From: Blastocatellia bacterium
GTDB lineage: Bacteria; Acidobacteriota; Blastocatellia; Pyrinomonadales; Pyrinomonadaceae
NCBI GenBank assembly: GCA_003488005.1
Contig: DNND01000131.1
Location: 1-27,723 of the forward strand
Reading direction: 5' to 3'
DNA: 27,723 bases
The notes beneath the pieces were generated by a model. It did no database searches. It was not told the origin of the DNA and saw only the letters and a program-made list of their open reading frames with translations. The stretch's first letter is position 1. Each line of letters opens with the position of its first letter. This document shows, one piece after another, positions 12,792 through 19,676 of this stretch. A program made the position numbers and the translations under genes.

Positions 12792-14498
12792 ATGTTTGCT
12801 GGCATACATGGGCAAAATCTGTCGGATGGACTGTCTTTGGCGGAGTTTGCTTACTCCTTTTCTCCTTTTGTTGAAGAGGTGTGGCCCGACACGGTCGTGA
12901 TCGACGTTGAAGGCTGTGGACTCTGCTTTGGCTCGGCATATGAACTGGCAACGATAATCGCGAAACAGGCTTGCGCTGCAAAGCAGGCAGGTGGACTCGA
13001 GTCCCAGGTAAATGTCGCTTTGGCTGCGAATCCTGATGCGGCCATACACGCGGCGCGGCGGTGCGCAGGAATAACTTTTACTACCGCGGGAGAAGAACTG
13101 ACTTGTCTCGGGCCGTTGCCCGTAAGCGCGCTGGAGTATTCGCTGGTCGATATTGAAGACAAGCGGGCCGCGGAAATTTTCGCGACGCTCAAGCTTTGGG
13201 GCGTACGCACTTTTAAAGAGTTTGCAGAACTTCCCGTTGCCGGTGTTTCCGAGCGGTTGGGCCAGGACGGCGTCCACCTGCAACAACTCGCCGCTGGAAA
13301 AACGGATCGTCACTTAAAACTAAAACAAGCCGCCCCGGTTTTCGAGAATTCGATCGAGCTCGAGTATCCCATTGCGCAACTTGAGCCGCTGTCTTTCATC
13401 TTTGCCAGACTGCTCAATCAAATCTGCGCAAGTTTGCAGACTCACGCGCTGGCTACCAATGAGCTGCACGTGCGGATGAAACTTGAAAACAAAAGCGCGC
13501 ACGAACTGAAACTTAATCTGCCTTATGCGATGCGCGATCAAAAAGTGTTTTTGAAACTTCTATTGCTTGAGGCTGAAACGCATCCACCAACCGCGGCGGT
13601 AGTTGCGGTTTCGATAAATTGTGAGCCTGTCAAGCCTCGTGTTTTACAGACGGGATTGTTTATTCCGCTGGCGCCCGAACCGGCAAAGTTGGAATTAACA
13701 CTCGCGCGCCTGGCAAAACTCGTCGGTCTGGAAAATGTTGGTTCGCCCCAATTGTTGGATACGCATCGGCCGGATGCTTTTGGCGTTAAGAGGTTTGTGG
13801 TTCAAGAGGAAAAGCGAAAGAGAAGAGGAAAGCAAACAGTGAACAGTGAACAGCGGGAAGCAATTCCAAATTCCAAATTCCAAATTCCAAATTTCAACCG
13901 CGAAGGTTCCAAATTGCAAATTCCAAAACTCGAAAGCAAAGATTCCAAGTTCCAAATTCCGAATTCAAGAATCAAAATTCCACATTCGGAGGTCGAAATT
14001 CCGAATTCAAGAATCGAAATTCAAAACTCCACCAACGTCGAAGTTTCCAACTCCAAATTCGAAACTCAAAATTCCAAATTCGAAATTCGTCATTCGCAAT
14101 TCGAAATTCCAACGCCGAAATTCACTTTGGGCTTTCGCCGGTTTCGCCCACCACTGCGAGCGATGGTTGAGGCTGCGCGTGGATATCCGACTGAGATCAG
14201 CGCCTGGGGAAAGGAGCGCAGTGTCTATGGAAAGGTGGTAGGACTTGCCGGTCCCTGGCGCACATCGGGTGAGTGGTGGCGATCAGATCTTTGGGCCAGA
14301 GATGAATGGGACGTAGCGGTTGAAGCCAGAGGTCAGAGGCCGGAGATCAGGGGGCAGAGATCAGAGATCAGAGGTCAGAGGTCAGAAGGTCCGAAACTTA
14401 AAGAGGGGGGCAGCCAATTTGGTCCTAATCAAATTCTTTATCGAATTTATCGCGAGCTGCGTAGTGGAACCTGGTTCGTTGAAGGGATTTATGACTAA
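12792..14498 (+). CDS. imuB: ImuB, catalytically inactive Y-family polymerase homologue, with in-frame repeat arrays
   Basis: ImuB is the hub of the ImuA-ImuB-DnaE2 translesion complex: it is a Y-family polymerase relative without the catalytic site and bridges DnaE2 to the sliding clamp. The palm-like N-terminus (MFAGIHG, then DTVVIDVEGCGLCFGS near 33-48), the HhH/little-finger region (to about 340) and the family's C-terminal ending (YRELRSGTWFVEGIYD) are visible. At 568 residues it is longer than usual because two low-complexity arrays interrupt it in frame: residues about 350-442 (AATTCCAAA-like DNA units, encoding K-F-Q-I-P-N-S repeats) and about 512-535 (GGTCAGA-like units). The reading frame and conserved C-terminus survive, so the gene is probably functional. 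It is expressed from the TTCG-repeat promoter and is upstream of dnaE2 on the same strand. Confidence 0.9.
   Translation: MFAGIHGQNLSDGLSLAEFAYSFSPFVEEVWPDTVVIDVEGCGLCFGSAYELATIIAKQACAAKQAGGLESQVNVALAANPDAAIHAARRCAGITFTTAGEELTCLGPLPVSALEYSLVDIEDKRAAEIFATLKLWGVRTFKEFAELPVAGVSERLGQDGVHLQQLAAGKTDRHLKLKQAAPVFENSIELEYPIAQLEPLSFIFARLLNQICASLQTHALATNELHVRMKLENKSAHELKLNLPYAMRDQKVFLKLLLLEAETHPPTAAVVAVSINCEPVKPRVLQTGLFIPLAPEPAKLELTLARLAKLVGLENVGSPQLLDTHRPDAFGVKRFVVQEEKRKRRGKQTVNSEQREAIPNSKFQIPNFNREGSKLQIPKLESKDSKFQIPNSRIKIPHSEVEIPNSRIEIQNSTNVEVSNSKFETQNSKFEIRHSQFEIPTPKFTLGFRRFRPPLRAMVEAARGYPTEISAWGKERSVYGKVVGLAGPWRTSGEWWRSDLWARDEWDVAVEARGQRPEIRGQRSEIRGQRSEGPKLKEGGSQFGPNQILYRIYRELRSGTWFVEGIYD
13839..14115 (+). 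repeat. Short-unit array inside imuB (AATTCCAAA type)
   Basis: About 280 bases of decaying copies of an 8-9 base unit (ATTCCAAA and variants such as ATTCGAAA) form a direct array with no inverted arm. The clearest copies lie at 13863-13898. It stays open in the imuB frame and encodes about 92 residues rich in K, S, N, I and F. Confidence 0.9.
14326..14395 (+). repeat. Short-unit array inside imuB (AGAGGTC / AGAGATC type)
   Basis: Copies of a seven- to nine-base unit (CAGAGGT, CAGAGATC, CGGAGATC) run through the imuB frame and encode an R-G-Q-R-S/P-E-I repeat (about residues 512-535). It lies between two conserved C-terminal ImuB segments. Confidence 0.85.
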
Positions 14499-14502
14499 GA
14501 CT

Positions 14503-14647
14503 ATCCGCAGATTACGCAGATTACACAGATTCAAAATAGACAGAGTAGAAGCAAGAGCCCGTAGGACAGCAGCATTAAGATTTACTCAAACGCAGCTATT
14601 TATACCTTGCTGTTTTTGAATCTGAGTAATCTGCGTAATCTGCGGAT
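14503..14647. repeat. 34-bp inverted repeat between imuB and dnaE2
   Basis: The arms 14503-14536 and 14614-14647 are inverted copies with one mismatch. Each is itself a short array of the unit GCAGATTAC. The loop is about 77 bases. In the imuB-dnaE2 transcript this would form a very stable hairpin without a downstream T-run, twelve bases before the dnaE2 start codon. Confidence 0.92.
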
Positions 14648-14659
14648 AAAAAATCGGCA

Positions 14660-17600
14660 ATGACTTACATCGAACTACACGCGCGCTCGGCTTTCAGTTT
14701 TCTGGAAGGCGCCTCGGTGCCTGAGGAATTGATTGCTGCCGCACGGGCGCTTGAGATGCCGGCGATGGCGCTGTTGGATCGCGACGGCTTTTATGGCAGC
14801 CCCCGTTTTCATCTGTCCGCGAAAAAAAACGACATCAAGGCGCATATCGGGGCGGAGATAACAGTCCAAAGTCCAAAGTCCAAGGTCCAAAGTCAAACTA
14901 ATTCCAAATTTCAAATTCCAAATTCCAAAGCGGACTTTGGACATTGGACTTTGGACATTGGACAAAAAGACTCCGGTGACCAAAGAGAAACGTTCTCATT
15001 ACCTCTCCTCGTGCGTAACCGCACCGGTTATCAAAATCTCTGTCGCCTGATCACTTTGATGAAGTTGCGCGTGCCAAAGCATGCGAAGCCGGGCGAGTGT
15101 GCCGTCACGCCTGAGGAACTTGCGGCGCATGCGGAAGGGTTGATTTGTTTGACCGGCGCCGATGATGGACCGCTGGGAAAAATACTTCACCACAGAGACA
15201 CCGAGAACACCGAGGACGCACAGAGACAAACAGAATGGTTAGTCGATGTGTTTGGCAAACAAAACGTTTACGCCGAGTTGCAACGCCATTTCAATCGTGA
15301 AGAAGAAGCGCGCAACCAGGCGGTGGTTGAGATTGCCGGACGTTTACATCTGCCGTTGCTGGCGACCAACGGTGTCAGCCACGCGACCGCGGCGCAACGC
15401 GAAGTCGCCGATGTTTTCACTTGCATTCGCAATCACGTGCGTCTGGAAACTGCCGGCCGCTTACTCGCCCGAAATTCCGAACGGTATCTGAAATCAGCCA
15501 AGACAATGCAACAGCTCTTTGCCGATTTGCCGGAAGCCATTCACAACACCGGCGAACTTTCAGCGCGCCTGGAGTTCACGCTGGAAGATCTTGGTTACGA
15601 ATTTCCCAAATACCCCGTGCCCCCGGGTGAAACAATGGCATCGTTTTTACGCCAGCGTACTGAAGAAGGCGCGCGGCGACGTTACACCGGCAGCAACGGC
15701 CGGCCAACTTACGAAGCTGCGCGGCCGCAACTTGAACGCGAATTGGTTTTGATCGAAAAGCTCAAACTGGAAGGCTATTTTCTAATCGTTTGGGACATTG
15801 TTGAATTTTGCCGTCGACAGGGAATTCTGATTCAAGGCCGCGGCTCGGCTGCCAACAGTGCCGTTTGTTATTCGCTCGGGATTACCGCCGTCGATCCCAT
15901 CGGCATGGAACTTTTGTTCGAACGTTTTCTTTCGGAAAAACGCGGTGAATGGCCCGACATTGATCTCGATCTACCGAGCGGCGATCAACGCGAGCGCGCG
16001 ATTCAATATGTTTATGAACGCTATGGAAAACTCGGCGCCGCCATGACTGCCAACGTGATCACGTATCGTGGTCGCTCGGCGGCGCGCGAAGTTGGCAAGG
16101 CGCTCGATTTTGATGACGAAACACTGGGGCGTCTTTCCGGGCTCGTGCATACATGGGAATGGAAGGATCCGAAAGACTCAACCGCGCGACAGTTTCGCGA
16201 AGCGGGACTCGACATCAGAAATCCGCGTATTAAAAAATTCTTCGAGCTATACGGCCTGGTCCAGGATCTGCCGCGCCACCTGGGCCAACATTCGGGCGGC
16301 ATGGTCATTTGTCAGGGGCAGCTAAATTCGGTGGTGCCGCTGGAACCGGCGGCCATGCCCGGGCGCGTGGTGGTCCAATGGGACAAGGAAGATTGCGCCG
16401 ACCTGGGCCTGATCAAAGTTGATCTGCTGGGCCTGGGAATGATGGCAGCTTTGGAAGAATCGATTGCCTTGATTCGCGAATCGTATAAAGAGGAAGTTGA
16501 TCTGGCCCACCTGCCGCAGGATGACGAGGCGGTTTACGCTTCTCTACAAAAAGCCGACACGATTGGTTTGTTTCAGGTTGAAAGCCGCGCGCAGATGTCC
16601 TGTCTGCCGCGACTGCGGCCGCAAAAGTTTTACGACATCGTGGTGCAGGTGGCCATCATCCGGCCCGGCCCAATCGTCGGCAACATGGTCCATCCGTATC
16701 TGAAACGCCGGCAGGGTCGCGAGGCCGTTGTTTATGCGCACCCTTTGCTGGAACCGGTATTAAAAAGGACGCTGGGCGTGCCGTTGTTTCAGGAACAACT
16801 ATTGAAGATGGCGATGATTTGCGCAGACTTTTCCGGTGGTGAAGCTGAAGAGTTGCGGCGCGCGTTTGGCTTCAAACGATCGGAAGCGCGCATGAAGGAG
16901 ATAGAAATAAAACTGCGGCGCGGCATGGCGCGCAAGGGAATTACACTAAAGGCACAGGATGAAATTGTGCAGGCAATCACTTCGTTTGCGCTTTATGGTT
17001 TTCCCGAATCACACGCGGCCAGCTTTGCTTTGATTGCTTATGCCAGCGCGTATTTGAAGTGTCACTACCTGGCGGCGTTTACGGCGGCGCTGCTGAACAA
17101 TCAACCGATGGGTTTCTATCAACCATTCACCATCGTCAAGGACGCGCAGCGGCATGGTTTGCAAGTCAAGCCGGTGGATGTGATGCAGTCGGATTGGTTG
17201 TGCACGCTCGAGGAAAGGGTGTTGGGTGTAGGGGATAGGGGGTTGGCAGAAGAAGAGGCGTTGGATGTTGGGTGTCGTGAACTGGCTCTACACCCAACAC
17301 CCTACACCCAACACCCTGTTCCTGCGCTACACCCTACACCCCACACCCAATACCCTCTTTCCCTGCGCCTTGGTCTTCGTTATGTAAAAGGTCTGCATGA
17401 AGAAGCGGGCCAGGCCATCGTGCGCGCGCGTGCGGAAGCGCCTTTTGTAAGCATCGACGATCTGCAGCATCGCGTGCCTGAGTTGCGCAAAGATGAACTA
17501 AGAAAACTGGCCGCGGTGGGGGCGTTGAATTTCATTCAAACGCAAAGTCTCAAGTCCCAAGTCTCAAGTCTCAAGTCATTAAAACCTGAAACCTGGAACT

Positions 17601-18139
17601 TGAAACTTGAAACTGGAACAAACCGTCGCGATGCGCTGTGGCAGGTTGAGCGCGTGGCGCGGCCGGCGGGCGAACTGTACGAAGAACTTCACGAACAGGA
17701 CGGCAATTCGCCGCTCGTGCCAATGACGCGTCCGGAAAGAATGGATGCTGACTTTCGCGGCACCGGTTTGACGATCGGACGCCATCCGGTGGCTTACCGG
17801 CGCGCGGAGTTAAATGAACTGGGAGCTTCGCGGGCCATCGATCTTCAGCAACTGCGTGATGGCAGCGCAGTGAAAGTTGGTGGCTGGGTAATCGTGCGGC
17901 AGCGGCCGGGCACGGCCAAAGGCTTTGTGTTTCTGACTATGGAAGATGAAACGGGAGTGGCGAACATCATCATCACTCCTCAATTATTCGACAAGTATCG
18001 TTCAGTTGTAGTTGACGAACCTTTTCTCTTGATTTCCGGCACACTGCAAAACCAGGACAACGTTATTTCGGTGAAGGCAAAAACTATTCGCGCGCTTTCA
18101 TTCCAGGTGGCGGCGGTGGCTTCGCATGATTTTCATTGA
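14660..18139 (+). CDS. dnaE2: Error-prone DNA polymerase DnaE2 with four in-frame low-complexity insertions
   Basis: This C-family polymerase of 1159 residues catalyses translesion synthesis in the ImuA/ImuB/DnaE2 mutasome. The N-terminal PHP domain starts at YIELHARSAFSFLEGAS. The polymerase active site is PDIDLDLPSGDQRE (D433, D435) with a further Asp in VDLLGLGMM (D588). HhH and OB-fold regions follow; the OB part is near 1070-1130 (VKVGGWVIVRQRPGTAKGFVF). The frame is interrupted at residues about 68-102, 177-192, 853-900 and 962-986 by sequences made of short DNA repeats, all between conserved blocks and all in frame, so it exceeds the family's usual 1050-1100 residues. It lacks a clear ribosome site and follows imuB across a hairpin repeat, so expression probably depends on the imuB promoter. 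Confidence 0.95.
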   Translation: MTYIELHARSAFSFLEGASVPEELIAAARALEMPAMALLDRDGFYGSPRFHLSAKKNDIKAHIGAEITVQSPKSKVQSQTNSKFQIPNSKADFGHWTLDIGQKDSGDQRETFSLPLLVRNRTGYQNLCRLITLMKLRVPKHAKPGECAVTPEELAAHAEGLICLTGADDGPLGKILHHRDTENTEDAQRQTEWLVDVFGKQNVYAELQRHFNREEEARNQAVVEIAGRLHLPLLATNGVSHATAAQREVADVFTCIRNHVRLETAGRLLARNSERYLKSAKTMQQLFADLPEAIHNTGELSARLEFTLEDLGYEFPKYPVPPGETMASFLRQRTEEGARRRYTGSNGRPTYEAARPQLERELVLIEKLKLEGYFLIVWDIVEFCRRQGILIQGRGSAANSAVCYSLGITAVDPIGMELLFERFLSEKRGEWPDIDLDLPSGDQRERAIQYVYERYGKLGAAMTANVITYRGRSAAREVGKALDFDDETLGRLSGLVHTWEWKDPKDSTARQFREAGLDIRNPRIKKFFELYGLVQDLPRHLGQHSGGMVICQGQLNSVVPLEPAAMPGRVVVQWDKEDCADLGLIKVDLLGLGMMAALEESIALIRESYKEEVDLAHLPQDDEAVYASLQKADTIGLFQVESRAQMSCLPRLRPQKFYDIVVQVAIIRPGPIVGNMVHPYLKRRQGREAVVYAHPLLEPVLKRTLGVPLFQEQLLKMAMICADFSGGEAEELRRAFGFKRSEARMKEIEIKLRRGMARKGITLKAQDEIVQAITSFALYGFPESHAASFALIAYASAYLKCHYLAAFTAALLNNQPMGFYQPFTIVKDAQRHGLQVKPVDVMQSDWLCTLEERVLGVGDRGLAEEEALDVGCRELALHPTPYTQHPVPALHPTPHTQYPLSLRLGLRYVKGLHEEAGQAIVRARAEAPFVSIDDLQHRVPELRKDELRKLAAVGALNFIQTQSLKSQVSSLKSLKPETWNLKLETGTNRRDALWQVERVARPAGELYEELHEQDGNSPLVPMTRPERMDADFRGTGLTIGRHPVAYRRAELNELGASRAIDLQQLRDGSAVKVGGWVIVRQRPGTAKGFVFLTMEDETGVANIIITPQLFDKYRSVVVDEPFLLISGTLQNQDNVISVKAKTIRALSFQVAAVASHDFH
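14863..14965. repeat. Short-unit inverted array inside dnaE2, insertion 1
   Basis: The left arm (14864-14893) is made of GTCCAAA units and the right arm (14932-14963) of GGACTTT/GGACATT units in inverted orientation. The centre (about 14900-14929) is an AATTCCAAA array like that in imuB. It encodes about 34 residues between AHIGAEITV and SLPLLVRNRTGYQNL. Confidence 0.9.
15188..15234 (+). repeat. Short-unit array inside dnaE2, insertion 2
   Basis: CACAGAGACAC, CGAGAACAC and CGAGGAC-like units form a direct array. It encodes the hydrophilic stretch HHRDTENTEDAQRQ between GPLGKIL and EWLVDVFGKQNVYAEL. Confidence 0.8.
17217..17358. repeat. Short-unit inverted array inside dnaE2, insertion 3
   Basis: GGGTGTTGGGTGTA units (17218-17246 and again at 17263-17275) face inverted CTACACCCAACACCC units (17288-17316 and 17327-17355). 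It encodes about 48 residues, including H-P-T-P-Y-T-Q repeats, between the WLCTLEE and LRLGLRYVKGL blocks. Confidence 0.9.
17544..17617 (+). repeat. Short-unit array inside dnaE2, insertion 4
   Basis: AGTCTCA units (17544-17577) are followed by AAACTTG/AAACCTGG units (17581-17617). It encodes S-L-K-S-Q/L and L-K-L-E-T repeats between VGALNF and NRRDALWQVERVARP. Confidence 0.85.
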
Positions 18140-18577
18140 GATATTGGGACGCGGCTTATTGGGAGTGCGGCTTGGCGCAGCGGGCCAAAGCGCCAAGCGG
18201 CGTTGCACAAAGAGTGCATGTTGGATCCTCGCGGAGCGATCTCATTAACACCGTGGCTTTAGCCCGGTGGGACGAGAAAGTGCTCCAATGTCTTTAACCG
18301 TTTTAACGGTTTGTCGCGTGGGCCAAAAACCGTTGAAACGGTTGAGGAGTCATGATCCTGGACCGGGTCACCGGGCTAAAGCCACGGTGCTAATGAGATC
18401 GCTCCGCGCGATAACTGTTGCTGGACTACTGTGAACGACATTAGCCGCACCAGTATCGGCGACTTTTTGTGCAAGGGCGCGCCAAGCTTTAGTTTGCCCC
18501 TCCAGACCCGCCTCCAGACGAACGCCTCACGAAAACTTTCTTGCAAGCTTCTGGGAATTAAGTAAACTTCGCTTGCA
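18140..18577. other. Repeat-filled intergenic region
   Basis: 438 bases lie between dnaE2 and the next gene. It contains a GCTTGGCGC/GCGCCAAGC hairpin near 18168-18197 (with a GGGAGTGCGGC start similar to the element at 10276), then the long inverted repeat 18230-18408. 18409-18577 shows no gene or convincing promoter. Confidence 0.6.
18230..18408. repeat. 180-bp element with 40-bp terminal inverted repeats
   Basis: The arms 18230-18269 and 18369-18408 are inverted copies with one mismatch, beginning CGCGGAGCGATCTCATTA. The arms contain the CGTGGCTTTAGCC(C)GG motif. The interior holds two small palindromes, AACCGTTTTAACGGTT and AACCGTTGAAACGGTT. No open frame is inside. Confidence 0.92.
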
Positions 18578-19285
18578 ATGTCGGAACAGACTATCGGCGA
18601 TGATTTGTGGGCCGAGATGGCGGACGGCCAAAAGCTGGACGCTGTGGTCAATGGCCGCGCGACCTTGAAACAAATCAGCGCAGGCTTGTTGGACGGCTCG
18701 GAAGCTTTGCGCAGCGCCTGTCAAACTTTTTTGGCGCACGCCGGGACTTCTTTTGAAAATTTTTCAGGTGCGGCTGAAGCTGAAGGACTAAATGAGTTGG
18801 CAGAAGCGTTGACTGATGCGGCGCGCAGGCAAAGGGTCCACGAGCATCGTGAAAGCACGCCCTCCAAACGCAGCAACCCGCAGGTCGCAAAACAGAGATT
18901 TGGATTACCGGAAGGGTTCGTGCCGCGCCTGCAGCGTTTTGGTCGCGCCGTATTGCTGGAGTTGAATATTTATCGCCTGCCGGACGGACAGGAATTTATT
19001 CCCTGCCGGCCCAGCGGTACGCTTGGCGGAAGACAGCACCTGTACGCGCTGGTGACCAGCGAGCAGTATTTGCAAGAGAGGCGCGGTTCGGTTTATGTCA
19101 GGACGGATGGCAGAATTTTTGACTACAGCGTCGATATGCAGCAACCCGACCGCGACATGTTTGATACGGGCCACACCTTATATGATCTCGAACGCACCGG
19201 ACGGTACGCGCCGGTACCGCGGCGACGGCGAAAGCGGAAGAAGAGCCAACCGGCAAAAGTTCGTCGCGCCGCGGCAGCGGGCTGA
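18578..19285 (+). CDS. Hypothetical protein with a strongly basic C-terminus
   Basis: This 235-residue protein is of unknown function. The N-terminal 90 residues look helical and acidic, with LNELAEALTDAARRQRV at their end. Residues about 105-205 look like a mixed alpha/beta domain (FGLPEGFVPRLQRFGRAVLLELNIYRLPDGQEFIPCRPSGTLGG, then QHLYALVTSEQYLQERRGSVYVRTDGRIFDYS). The last 25 residues are extremely basic (PRRRRKRKKSQPAKVRR), which suggests nucleic-acid or ribosome contact. No membrane segment or signal peptide is seen. The ribosome site is not evident. It is isolated between repeat regions. Codon use and the conserved-looking central domain support a real gene. Confidence 0.65.
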   Translation: MSEQTIGDDLWAEMADGQKLDAVVNGRATLKQISAGLLDGSEALRSACQTFLAHAGTSFENFSGAAEAEGLNELAEALTDAARRQRVHEHRESTPSKRSNPQVAKQRFGLPEGFVPRLQRFGRAVLLELNIYRLPDGQEFIPCRPSGTLGGRQHLYALVTSEQYLQERRGSVYVRTDGRIFDYSVDMQQPDRDMFDTGHTLYDLERTGRYAPVPRRRRKRKKSQPAKVRRAAAAG

Positions 19286-19320
19286 GTAAAGCAAACTGTT
19301 AGTTTGCGGCTATTATGAGT

Positions 19321-19652
19321 GGCACAGACTTGAGTCTGTGTTTGGGTGGCATAGACTTTAGGAAACGCTGATCAAGTCTTCGACGCGTAGCGTCCATACG
19401 ACTTTAGCCGGGCGTTTCAACGCCGGGATCGGAGTTTCCTTGCTCTCGTCGCGTAGGGACGATTGAGTACGGGCGGGTTTCAAGCGTCGCTACGCGACGC
19501 GAACGCTTTCCTGGCCGTTCCCGGCCTTGAAAGGCCGGGCTAAATTCGTAGGGACGCTACGCGTCGGAAAGACTAATACCGATCCTATTCGGCTACTTAG
19601 TCAGCGCTTCCTTCAGTCTGTGTTTGCGTAGAAGGCACAGACTAAAGTCTGC
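19321..19652. repeat. Paired palindromes of the CAGACTT-AGTCTG family, copy 3, interrupted
   Basis: CACAGACTTGAGTCTGTG (19323-19340) is followed by half a palindrome, GGCATAGACTTTA (19348-19360). The other half, TTCAGTCTGTG, resumes at 19612, and a further CACAGACTAAAGTCTG follows (about 19636-19651). The intervening 251 bases are the MITE-like element. Confidence 0.75.
19361..19611. mobile_element. MITE-like 251-bp element without coding capacity
   Basis: The ends GGAAACGCTGATCAAGT (19361-19377) and ACTTAGTCAGCGCTTCC (19595-19611) are imperfect inverted repeats (14 of 17). Further in, GACGCGTAGCGTCC and its inverse form a second pair. The interior holds several hairpins (GCCGGG...CCCGGC, TCGCTACGCGACG). 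It splits a palindromic repeat, leaving TTTA on the left and TTCA on the right, a possible 4-bp target duplication. A matching end appears at 27672. Confidence 0.7.
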
Positions 19653-19676
19653 GAGATAAGCACGGGAGCAAGGACG

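Larger units (their letters stand above)
19286..19676. other. Repeat-filled intergenic region
   Basis: 391 bases consist almost entirely of a CAGACTT-AGTCTG paired palindrome split by a 251-bp MITE-like element (listed separately). Only the last 25 bases look unique and provide the ribosome site of the small gene at 19677. Confidence 0.7.

Noticed and set aside
13839..14115. CRISPR array inside imuB
   Set aside because: The repeat unit is only 8-9 bases, degenerate and without spacers; no cas gene is in the window.
13846..14241. Alternative plus-strand frame over the imuB array
   Set aside because: The array is open in more than one frame because its units lack stops; only the imuB frame joins conserved segments on both sides.
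14503..14647. Rho-independent terminator after imuB
   Set aside because: The hairpin has no T-run on the plus strand and stands in front of dnaE2, which needs read-through.
12792..18139. imuB and dnaE2 as pseudogenes because of repeat insertions
   Set aside because: All arrays keep the frame, conserved blocks flank each array, and the DnaE2 catalytic residues D433, D435 and D588 are intact.
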